Assembly (NCBI GenBank): GCA_015709615.1
Contig: CP054179.1
Location: 1,178,001 to 1,242,000, forward strand
Length of the DNA stretch: 64,000 nucleotides
Source: Gammaproteobacteria bacterium
GTDB taxonomy: Bacteria; Pseudomonadota; Gammaproteobacteria; Burkholderiales; Nitrosomonadaceae
Reading direction: 5' to 3'
In this document: in pieces, positions 17,642 to 25,293 of the stretch
Layout: every line of letters starts with the position of its first letter
Numbering within the stretch: the stretch's first letter is position 1
The notes under the pieces: model-generated
Seen by the model: only the letters and a program-made list of their open reading frames with translations
What the model was told of the DNA's origin: nothing
The model's database searches: none
Made by a program: the position numbers and the translations under genes

Positions 17642-20440
17642 ATGACCGATTATAAGAAAACGCTCAATTTACTCGACACGCCGTTTCCGATGCGCGGCAA
17701 TCTGGCCAGCCGCGAACCCGGCATGCTGAAAGCCTGGCAAGAAAAGAATCTGTATCAGAAAATCCGTTCCGCCCGCAAAGGACGCCCCAAATTCATTCTG
17801 CACGACGGCCCGCCTTATGCCAACGGCGACATTCATATCGGTCACGCCGTCAACAAAATTCTCAAGGACATCATCGTCAAAAGTAAGACCCTGGCCGGTT
17901 TCGATGCACCATATGTTCCCGGTTGGGACTGTCACGGTCTGCCAATTGAGCATCAAATCGAGAAAAAACACGGCAAGCATTTGCCTGCCGATAAAGTGCG
18001 AGAACTCTGCCGCGCTTTCGCCAAGGAACAAGTAGAACGCCAAAAAGCCGATTTCATCCGCTTGGGCGTGCTGGGTGACTGGGACAATCCGTATCTCACC
18101 ATGAATTTCAAAACAGAAGCCGGCATTATTCGTGCGTTGGGAAAGATTTATCAGAACGGCTATCTGTATCAAGGGCAAAAACCGGTCAACTGGTGTATCG
18201 ATTGCGGCTCGGCGCTGGCAGAAGCCGAAGTGGAATACGAGGACAAGACTTCACCCGCAATCGATGTCGGCTTTGCCGTTGCAGCCGCGCCCGCAACACT
18301 GGGTAGTATTTTTGGCATCACGCTCTCCGGAAATGCGCAAGTGTACGCCGTCATATGGACCACCACTCCGTGGACATTGCCCGCCAACCAAGCAGTCAGC
18401 GTTCACCCCGATTTCGATTATGAATTGATTCAGACGGCGAAAGGATTACTGATACTCGCCAGCGAGCTGAAACAAAACTGCCTGGCGCGCTACGATCTCA
18501 CCGGCGAAATCCTTGCCACCTGCAAGGGTCAGGCTCTGGAACACTTGCCGCTACAACACCCGTTTGAACCGCGCACGGTAAAAATCATTTGCGGCAAGCA
18601 CGTCACTCTGGAAGCCGGTACCGGCCTGGTTCACACAGCGCCGGCACATGGACTGGACGACTATTTTGTCGGACAAAATTACGGTCTACCGAGCGACAGT
18701 CCGGTTGACGGCGACGGCAAATTTACCGCCAGCACACCGTTGGTGGGCGGACTTCCGGTATGGAAAGCCAATGAAGTTGTTATCGAGACACTCAAAAACA
18801 GCGGTCATTTGCTCTGCCTGAAAAAAATCGATCACAGCTACCCGCACTGCTGGCGGCATAAGACACCTATTATTTTCCGCGCAACGCCGCAGTGGTTCAT
18901 CGGCATGAACCTGCACAACACTGCCGCTACCGCAACGCAGAAAGAAACCTTGCGTGCACTCGCTATGAAAGCGGTCGAATCCACTGCATTCTTTCCGGCA
19001 TGGGGCCGGGCGCGCCTGGAAGCGATGATCAAAAACCGCCCGGACTGGTGTGTGTCACGCCAGCGTAATTGGGGCGTGCCGATGACATTTTTTGTACATA
19101 AAGACACCCACGCGCTGCATCCGCGTTCACTCGAATTACTCGAACAAGTCGCACAAAAAGTGGAACAACAAGGTATCGAGGCGTGGTTTGCGCTTGACCC
19201 GGCCGAATTGCTCGGTGTTGAAGCCAGCGAATATAAAAAGCTGACCGATACACTGGATGTCTGGTTCGATTCCGGCACGACGCACGATACCGTGGTGAAA
19301 GCCGATGCACAGCTTAAATTTCCGGCTGATTTATACTTGGAGGGTTCCGATCAGCATCGCGGCTGGTTCCAATCCTCGCTGCTGACCGGTTGCGCCATCG
19401 ACGGGCGCGCGCCGTACGATGCCTTGCTCACGCACGGCTTTGTGGTGGATGGTAGCGGTCACAAAATGAGCAAATCCAAAGGCAATGTCATCGCACCGCA
19501 AAAAGTGATGGATACTTCGGGTGCCGACATTCTGCGGTTGTGGGTCGCTTCGACCGATTACTCCGGCGAACTCTCCATTTCCGAAGAAATTCTCAAACGG
19601 GTGGTCGAAAGCTACCGCCGTATCCGCAATACATTGCGCTTCTTGCTCGCTAATCTGGTGGATTTTGATCCGCATAGCGATGCTGTCGCTGTGGCAGACT
19701 GCCTGGAAATCGACCGCTATATGCTGGTGCTGACAGAAAGCTTCCAGAACGATTTGACGCAAAACTATCAGCGTTATGAATTCCATCAAGTCGTGCATAA
19801 ACTGCATAATTTCTGCTCCGAAGATTTAGGTGGTTTCTATCTGGATATTCTCAAGGATCGGCTATACACAGCAGCGACCAAAGGTGTTCCGCGGCGTTCG
19901 GCGCAAACGGTGTTGCACCATATCGCGCATAGTTTGGTGCGCTTGTTTGCACCGATTCTGAGCTTCACCTCGGAAGAAGTCTGGGAGCATCTGACGGGTA
20001 ATAGCGACGACAGCGTGCTGCTGCATACCTGGCATGCTTTCCCGGCACAAGCGGATACCGTGCTGTTGCAGCAGCGCTGGGCGAAAATACGCACATTGCG
20101 CTCGCAGGTGTTGAAAAAACTGGAAGACGCGCGCGCACAAGGAGAAATCGGTTCCTCACTGGCGGCCAGCGTAGAGATTCGCGCCAACCATGAAGATTTC
20201 GCGCTACTGAATGCACTCGGTGACGATTTGCGCTTCGTATTGATCGTTTCCGAAACGCGTTTAACTCTGGTTAACGATGCACAACAAGAAGGGATTATTG
20301 TGGTATCCAGCACCCACACGAAATGCGAACGTTGCTGGCATTATCGCCAGGATGTCGGCCATCATGCCGAGCACCCTACTTTGTGCGCACGTTGCATCAC
20401 CAATCTTTACGGCGTTGGCGAAGAACGGCATTTTGCGTAA
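17642..20440 (+). CDS. ileS: Isoleucyl-tRNA synthetase
   Basis: Class I synthetase charging tRNA-Ile, 932 residues (E. coli 938). Seen: HIGH motif in PYANGDIHIGHAVN near residue 65, CP1 editing domain with TTTPWTLPANQAVSVHP, and KMSKS in GHKMSKSKGN near 607. The C-terminal zinc module has CERCWHYRQDVG and CARC. Middle gene of ribF–ileS–lspA. Confidence 0.97.
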   Translation: MTDYKKTLNLLDTPFPMRGNLASREPGMLKAWQEKNLYQKIRSARKGRPKFILHDGPPYANGDIHIGHAVNKILKDIIVKSKTLAGFDAPYVPGWDCHGLPIEHQIEKKHGKHLPADKVRELCRAFAKEQVERQKADFIRLGVLGDWDNPYLTMNFKTEAGIIRALGKIYQNGYLYQGQKPVNWCIDCGSALAEAEVEYEDKTSPAIDVGFAVAAAPATLGSIFGITLSGNAQVYAVIWTTTPWTLPANQAVSVHPDFDYELIQTAKGLLILASELKQNCLARYDLTGEILATCKGQALEHLPLQHPFEPRTVKIICGKHVTLEAGTGLVHTAPAHGLDDYFVGQNYGLPSDSPVDGDGKFTASTPLVGGLPVWKANEVVIETLKNSGHLLCLKKIDHSYPHCWRHKTPIIFRATPQWFIGMNLHNTAATATQKETLRALAMKAVESTAFFPAWGRARLEAMIKNRPDWCVSRQRNWGVPMTFFVHKDTHALHPRSLELLEQVAQKVEQQGIEAWFALDPAELLGVEASEYKKLTDTLDVWFDSGTTHDTVVKADAQLKFPADLYLEGSDQHRGWFQSSLLTGCAIDGRAPYDALLTHGFVVDGSGHKMSKSKGNVIAPQKVMDTSGADILRLWVASTDYSGELSISEEILKRVVESYRRIRNTLRFLLANLVDFDPHSDAVAVADCLEIDRYMLVLTESFQNDLTQNYQRYEFHQVVHKLHNFCSEDLGGFYLDILKDRLYTAATKGVPRRSAQTVLHHIAHSLVRLFAPILSFTSEEVWEHLTGNSDDSVLLHTWHAFPAQADTVLLQQRWAKIRTLRSQVLKKLEDARAQGEIGSSLAASVEIRANHEDFALLNALGDDLRFVLIVSETRLTLVNDAQQEGIIVVSSTHTKCERCWHYRQDVGHHAEHPTLCARCITNLYGVGEERHFA

Positions 20441-20473
20441 AACCTGACTTCAATTGAAAAGAAAATCGCAACT

Positions 20474-20965
20474 ATGAAACTTTACATCAGCCTGATCATC
20501 GCTCTGATCGTCCTCATCCTGGACCTTGCCAGCAAATTCTGGGTCGAGTCTGCATTGGAGTTTGGTCAGAGCATTCCGCTTACCGGCTTTTTTAACTTAG
20601 TGCTGACTTACAATCCCGGCGCCGCATTCAGTTTCCTCAGCGAACAACCCGGTTGGCAGCGCTGGTTCCTGAGCGGCATCGCCGGCAGCGCGGCCCTGTT
20701 GATCATCTTTCTGCTTAACAAATACCGCCATGAAAAATTATTTTGCCTGTCGTTGAGCTTGATCCTGGGCGGCGCACTGGGAAATTTGTACGATCGCGTC
20801 ACGCTGGGTCATGTGGTCGATTTTCTCGATTTCTATATTGGAAATTATCACTGGCCGGCATTTAATATCGCCGATTCCGCCATTTTTGTCGGCGCAGCGC
20901 TGATGATTTATGACAGTTTCCGGAAAAAAGAGAATCCGGAAGATTCAACGAAAAGAGTCAAATAA
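20474..20965 (+). CDS. lspA: Lipoprotein signal peptidase (signal peptidase II)
   Basis: Inner-membrane aspartic protease that removes signal peptides from diacylglyceryl-prolipoproteins. 163 residues with four hydrophobic helices. Seen: NPGAAFSFL, and the two catalytic Asp regions NLYDRVTLGHVVDFLDF and FNIADSAIFVG. The many lipoprotein genes in this window are its expected substrates. ispH, which often follows lspA, is not present here. Confidence 0.95.
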   Translation: MKLYISLIIALIVLILDLASKFWVESALEFGQSIPLTGFFNLVLTYNPGAAFSFLSEQPGWQRWFLSGIAGSAALLIIFLLNKYRHEKLFCLSLSLILGGALGNLYDRVTLGHVVDFLDFYIGNYHWPAFNIADSAIFVGAALMIYDSFRKKENPEDSTKRVK

Positions 20966-20976
20966 CCAACCGTATC

Positions 20977-21150
20977 TCATTTGTTCGATTTCCTTTCCTT
21001 GGCGATCGGGCTCTGCAGGGTATAACCATTTTCTTTCATTTTATATCCGCCATACGCGCCCGCGCCGGCGGCAACCAGTGTCCAACAACCGGATAACAAC
21101 GGTAATATCATCACACAAGCTATTACGATCCCTATTTGTTTCTTCATCAT
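20977..21150 (-). CDS. Small lipoprotein, 57 residues
   Basis: Reading from an ATGATG at 21150 gives a 57-residue protein: a hydrophobic signal ending in lipobox LLSGC (Cys22), a glycine-rich AAGAGAYGGYKMKENG segment, and a basic end. AGGA lies about 7 bases upstream of the first ATG. Its stop is 12 bases from the lspA stop, so the genes converge. The AAGAGAYGGYK pattern is reminiscent of small glycine-rich envelope lipoproteins, but I do not recognise a family. Coding status rests on the lipobox and the ribosome-binding site. Confidence 0.65.
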   Translation of the reverse strand: MMKKQIGIVIACVMILPLLSGCWTLVAAGAGAYGGYKMKENGYTLQSPIAKERKSNK

Positions 21151-21315
21151 TAATTCCTGTCAAGATTAGGTTCTTTAGTTCAAATTCCAAAAATTCAGAC
21201 AAAGCTGTCAGCCACAGTTTTATAGATTACCGGTTATCCTAGATGCTTACAATTAAAGATAGCCGGTTTGTAAAACCACAATAGGGTTATCAGGTTGTGC
21301 TGTTCACTGAAATCA

Positions 21316-22524
21316 TCAGGAAGGTTGTGGAGGAACCTTAATCCATTGCCCTGAACATTGCTTCACATAAGGGTAGTATCCTTCGGGATTGCGGCAGTAA
21401 TACCAGTAGCTTTTTTGCTGCGCCTGCGCAGGTCCTGAAACTTCATTTTGTTGAACATAGGTAGGCGCTCTGGCAGGTGCTAGCAGAGGTGCTGCAAATA
21501 CCGGGGAAGCCGCCAGAAAACCGCCCAAAGGATAATACGGTTCAAAATAACGATAAGATCCAAAACCGGCATATTGGCCATAGAATCCGGCACCGGCACG
21601 GCCGCTGTAAAAGCCGAAGCTGCTAAAAGGCACGCCAAAACCGCCATAATAGCCGAACGGCGCGAATGGGCTGTAATAGCCAAAAGAACCGATGCCCAGT
21701 CCCATCCCTAAACCTAATCCGAACCCCAAACCGAAGTTATCGTAGTAATGATGTCCTCCGCCGTGATGATGGTGATGGTGATTATCATGTCCGGCATAAT
21801 GGCTATGTCCGGTATTGTGATCGATATGCGTATTATTCTGAATATTCACATTTTGCAGGGATGGATCGGTCTGTGTAACCGTGCCGTGGTGGATCGATGA
21901 ATCCGTAGCGGCAGAAGCATTGCCGGCAGTTTCATTCGAGTCGGCTGCTGCGGTGGATTGAATTGAATCCGCAGTTCCTGTAACGGAATGTGCCCCAGGG
22001 TTTGTGTCTGCATCATTCCGGTGATCCGCTGCGCGCGTTTGAGCAAAATCGCTATTTTGCTCTGCATGCTGAACGGTATCGGCCGATTGGTCCGGCAGCT
22101 CTTTCTTCATGGATTCATGAGCAAATCCGTCGTTGTTGGGGGCTGCTTCGATACTACCACTATGATTCGCGTTATTTTCCGTAGCAAAATCATTTGACTG
22201 ATGAATCACATCGGTCTGATCAAAATGACTCCCGTTACCAGCATCGTCAGCGGATCCAAAATCTTCCGGCTGATTGAATTGATCATGCTGATAAAAAGCA
22301 TCGCTTGGATCGGAACCGCTCGGATCAGAAAAATCAGAATATCCGCCAGCATCGAAATCACCGCCGTAGTCACCACCAAAATCGCCGCCGCCATCGAAAC
22401 TGCCATCGAACCCACCATCAAAGCCACCGCCATCGAAACCGCCGTCATCTCCTTCAGCGTTTACCAGATTCACTGAAAATATTCCGCAGAGGACGATAGT
22501 CAAACACATTAATTTAATTTTTCT
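21316..22524 (-). CDS. Secreted Asp/Gly-rich, His-rich protein with C-terminal YYC…YYPYV…C motif
   Basis: 402 residues from the ATG at 22524, chosen because GAGG precedes it and a clean signal peptide follows (cleavage near VNA, about residue 24). Seen in order: tandem GGFDGG-type repeats (about 26–60); an acidic, polar low-complexity stretch with many Asp, Asn, Ser and His; a His cluster (six consecutive His near 250). A Gly/Tyr/Phe-rich GLGFGLGLGMGLGIG region follows. The C-terminus YWYYC…GYYPYVKQC…WIKVPP is a pattern I know from other uncharacterised secreted proteobacterial proteins. No catalytic domain. Metal binding by the His/Asp regions is plausible but unproven. Single gene. Confidence 0.75.
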   Translation of the reverse strand, partial: RKIKLMCLTIVLCGIFSVNLVNAEGDDGGFDGGGFDGGFDGSFDGGGDFGGDYGGDFDAGGYSDFSDPSGSDPSDAFYQHDQFNQPEDFGSADDAGNGSHFDQTDVIHQSNDFATENNANHSGSIEAAPNNDGFAHESMKKELPDQSADTVQHAEQNSDFAQTRAADHRNDADTNPGAHSVTGTADSIQSTAAADSNETAGNASAATDSSIHHGTVTQTDPSLQNVNIQNNTHIDHNTGHSHYAGHDNHHHHHHGGGHHYYDNFGLGFGLGLGMGLGIGSFGYYSPFAPFGYYGGFGVPFSSFGFYSGRAGAGFYGQYAGFGSYRYFEPYYPLGGFLAASPVFAAPLLAPARAPTYVQQNEVSGPAQAQQKSYWYYCRNPEGYYPYVKQCSGQWIKVPPQPS

Positions 22525-22706
22525 CATACCAACCTCGATCGGAATTTGCTGAGCCATTACCTTTCAACTCGCACACAAGGAAAGCGTCCTGATGACTTGA
22601 GAATCAGTTTTCTTAACGCCTTGGCACCATCATAATGCGTTCAATCTGAATATTGACTGAATAAAAATGCCACCGGCGAAGTCTTCAATTGAAGATTTGA
22701 ATCGGA

Positions 22707-23462
22707 TTACAACCTTTCATCCACTAACTCATCAAGCAGTTGCTTGATGCGCATTGAGTGACTTCCTTGCCAGTAAATCCGGTGACAATCCGGGCACATT
22801 AGAAATTTATCGTAAAATTGCCTAGTCAATGGCTCCAGGCGATGTTCTATACGGCTTTTTCCGGTTTCCACCAATATCCCATTGCAATGCGTGCAGCGTG
22901 TCAAAGGCTTAATCCAAGAAAACAACGCAAATCTTTTCAGAACTTCCCGGGTTTGAATTTTGGGTTTAGCGGCGCGCACGAAATACCCATGTGTCACGAT
23001 TTTACGGCGCAACAGCGAGCGATCCCGGGTGAGCACGACGCGTTGTTGTTCGCTGGCGATCCTCGCGACCGTGCCATCGTTGTAATCATTGCAATAAAGA
23101 CAATCGAATCCGAGCAATCTCAGATACCGCGCCAATCTCCCAAGATTACTGTCGACCACGAAATGCGGCGGCTGCGCTAGCGGCGGGCGAAGCTGCGCTG
23201 CGGACATAGCGCCGAAATTCTCACCAGCCGGGAAAGCTTCGATACGGTCTCCGTCTTGCACGATATAGTTGAAGCCGACAACAACGCCATTCACCGAAAT
23301 TCGCTCAACTTCCGTATGCGGCACGTTGAAAGACTCAATCATGTCCTTGACCGAAGCTTTCCGCTCGAAATGATGAATGATCTCACTATCACCCAGCGCT
23401 GGCGCGATGAAATCATTTAATGTGCGATAAAAACGTATGCCGATCTGCGCCACTGATGACAA
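22707..23462 (-). CDS. Mut7-C RNase domain protein with N-terminal ubiquitin-like (Mut7-C ubiquitin) domain
   Basis: 251 residues. Seen: an N-terminal beta-grasp region (about 10–85) with GDRIEAFPAGE; a PIN-like Mut7-C core starting FVVDSNLGRLARYLRLLGFD with acidic residues and LTRDRSLLRRK; and a C-terminal zinc module CTHCNG…CPDCHRIYWQGSH. The architecture is the bacterial Mut7-C/DUF82 type, thought to be an RNase, with a ThiS/MoaD-like fold of unknown use. The gene begins only 27 bases from an FNR-type box that faces the small lipoprotein on the other strand. Confidence 0.88.
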   Translation of the reverse strand: MSSVAQIGIRFYRTLNDFIAPALGDSEIIHHFERKASVKDMIESFNVPHTEVERISVNGVVVGFNYIVQDGDRIEAFPAGENFGAMSAAQLRPPLAQPPHFVVDSNLGRLARYLRLLGFDCLYCNDYNDGTVARIASEQQRVVLTRDRSLLRRKIVTHGYFVRAAKPKIQTREVLKRFALFSWIKPLTRCTHCNGILVETGKSRIEHRLEPLTRQFYDKFLMCPDCHRIYWQGSHSMRIKQLLDELVDERL

Positions 23463-23488
23463 TACCCCTTAGCCATCGTTGATTTAGT

Positions 23489-23530
23489 TTGATCAAGATC
23501 AATGTTTAGCATAACTGTAAGCAGTATTCT
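23489..23530 (+). promoter_or_regulatory. FNR/Anr-type box with class II spacing to a -10 box
   Basis: TTGATCAAGATCAA at 23489–23502 matches the FNR consensus TTGAT-N4-ATCAA perfectly. A -10-like TATTCT lies at 23525–23530, so the box centre would be near -41.5, the class II activator position. The first gene downstream is the 63-residue lipoprotein at 23584. A CRP/FNR relative such as Nnr is also possible. Confidence 0.6.
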
Positions 23531-23583
23531 GCCAATCGTCGTAACACAATATTAGTTAACAACTTACATTTAGAAGGTTTTAT

Positions 23584-23775
23584 ATGAGAATTACACATTT
23601 ATTAGCAGTATCGGCGGTTTTAGTTTTGGTTGCATGCGGCGGCAAACCAACAGCGCCAGAAACACCGAATCCTGATGCTTACGGCAAAACCATCCAACCT
23701 TTCCATCAAATACCGGCAGATGATCAGGAAGGCGGCGGTAAAGCCAGATCAACGACTGAGAAATCAAATTACTAG
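23584..23775 (+). CDS. Small lipoprotein, 63 residues
   Basis: Signal peptide with lipobox LVAC (Cys18), then a short polar, proline-rich mature part (KPTAPETPNPDAYGKT) without a recognisable domain. AGAAGG lies about 10 bases upstream of the ATG at 23584. It stands alone between a perfect FNR-type box and a 13-bp inverted repeat, which supports its being a real, regulated gene. Function unknown. Confidence 0.7.
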   Translation: MRITHLLAVSAVLVLVACGGKPTAPETPNPDAYGKTIQPFHQIPADDQEGGGKARSTTEKSNY

Positions 23776-23791
23776 AGTTTTAGAGGGTGGC

Positions 23792-23840
23792 CAGTGTTCT
23801 ATAGTCGGTAATCACAAGCAATTCAGGCTATAGAACACTG
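23792..23840. terminator. 13-bp perfect inverted repeat downstream of the small lipoprotein
   Basis: CAGTGTTCTATAG (23792–23804) pairs with CTATAGAACACTG (23828–23840) across a 23-base loop, 17 bases after the lipoprotein stop. The T-run after it is weak (TCTTTATA). It may be a terminator or mRNA-stabilising hairpin; an operator is less likely in this position. Confidence 0.5.
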
Positions 23841-23895
23841 TCTTTATACCGCTACCGGTAAGAATTTCTGCACATGATACAAAAAGAAAAGGAAA

Positions 23896-23936
23896 GGAAA
23901 TGAACTAATCCATACAGTCGATTGAACTTCATTTCC
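23896..23936 (-). terminator. Terminator-like hairpin downstream of the P450 gene
   Basis: On the reverse strand GGAAATGAA (23936–23928) pairs with TTCATTTCC (23904–23896), followed by a pyrimidine run TTTCCTTTTCTTTTT. It lies about 40 bases after the P450 stop codon and fits intrinsic termination of the dihaem cytochrome–P450 unit, although the loop is long. Confidence 0.5.
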
Positions 23937-23973
23937 TATTCGTTACCGTTTAATTACTGCACCAGACTAGAAT

Positions 23974-25248
23974 TTACGCCGCAGTCCACGACAAATCATA
24001 CGACTCAGGGAACGGACCGGACTTATAGTCTATATTACCTTTAGGCTCAATATTTTTCTTCAAAAATACCTGCCGCGCCATTTCCGGAATCATCACCATA
24101 CCCACGTAACGGCCCAGACATTCATGATCGCCGAAACCGAAATGGAAGTAGTTGTACCAATTACGTTGCGGAATGAATTCATCCGGCGACTCGAATGCCC
24201 GCTCATCGAACATCGCAGACAACGTCACCGGCAGCACATAAGTACCGGCACGCAAAACCGTTTCGTAATTTGTTCCCTTCGCCGCGGTATAGTCGCTCAC
24301 CGTGGTGCGAAATAAATACGATGTGATCGGTACAAACCGCAACGCTTCCCACACAATACCGTCGAACTCGGTGGTATCTTCCTTGTGCGCAGCGGCTTTG
24401 GCCGCTGCCAGCCATTGCGGATGCTGAAACAAATATTGCAGCACTTGAGCTACCGCTTGCGACGTGGTTTCGATGGCGCCGATCAGAAGACCGCCGGCGT
24501 TCACCCCCAGCCGTTTGATGTCGAAGTCCAATTCCTTGGCAAAACTGGTACGCAACATCCGGGTGACAATATCGTCATCCAGCCGGACAATCGTCGAAAA
24601 CGTCAATTTTTCCAGTTTCACTGCCAGCAAGCGCTTTGCAATGAGCATCGTGATATAGTCGCCCAGTTTTTTGGAAGTCTCATTATGCCGGTCGATAATC
24701 TGCTTTGATAATTCCGCCGGCACCAGGTCGAATGGCTGGTTGTGAAAGGTATCGTATTGATTCCAGTAAGACCATTCGATCAAATCTTCCCGTTTTGCAC
24801 CCGTCAGGCCAAAATATTTTTGCACCAACGTTGCCGGTACCATCCGGCAAAAACTGTTTACAACCTCAATCTGGCCATTGGCATCATCGAGAATTCCGCT
24901 AGCGATCTCCGCAACCAAATTACGCACCCTGGGCAGATCATCGCGATTCAGCATAAATTGCATCAACGATTTCTCACGGGTATGCAGCGCATCGTCATCA
25001 TGCGCCATCAGGTAATTGTCCATCTTGGGCACATACGGTTTGACGGTGAACACTTTGTACATCTTCAAGATTTCCCTGACATCGTCAAAACGGGTGACCA
25101 GCGTGCAGTCGGGCGTTACTAAAATCGGACGGTTGGCGCGCAGTTCCTTAAAAAACGGCAACGGCTCTGTATCCATCCAGCGCCGCACCAGAGGAAATTT
25201 TTCTGCATCGGGGGTCGCATCATACCGTTCAAGATAACTTGTGCTCAT
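23974..25248 (-). CDS. Cytochrome P450
   Basis: Haem-thiolate monooxygenase family, 424 residues, soluble (no membrane helix). Seen: I-helix GGLLIGAIETTSQAVAQVL (A/G-x-x-T region near 250), K-helix ExxR in WEALRFVP, and the haem-binding loop HFGFGDHECLGRYVG with the Cys ligand near residue 376. The sequence is not close to a bacterial P450 family that I can name. No ferredoxin or ferredoxin reductase gene is adjacent. The neighbour 45 bases upstream encodes a dihaem c-type lipoprotein, so the two are probably co-transcribed. A joint oxidation of a hydrophobic substrate (lipid or isoprenoid) is a guess from the context. Confidence 0.9.
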   Translation of the reverse strand: MSTSYLERYDATPDAEKFPLVRRWMDTEPLPFFKELRANRPILVTPDCTLVTRFDDVREILKMYKVFTVKPYVPKMDNYLMAHDDDALHTREKSLMQFMLNRDDLPRVRNLVAEIASGILDDANGQIEVVNSFCRMVPATLVQKYFGLTGAKREDLIEWSYWNQYDTFHNQPFDLVPAELSKQIIDRHNETSKKLGDYITMLIAKRLLAVKLEKLTFSTIVRLDDDIVTRMLRTSFAKELDFDIKRLGVNAGGLLIGAIETTSQAVAQVLQYLFQHPQWLAAAKAAAHKEDTTEFDGIVWEALRFVPITSYLFRTTVSDYTAAKGTNYETVLRAGTYVLPVTLSAMFDERAFESPDEFIPQRNWYNYFHFGFGDHECLGRYVGMVMIPEMARQVFLKKNIEPKGNIDYKSGPFPESYDLSWTAA

Positions 25249-25293
25249 TTCATTTCTCCCTGTTCATTCATTAATGATGGTTGATCGTTCAAA

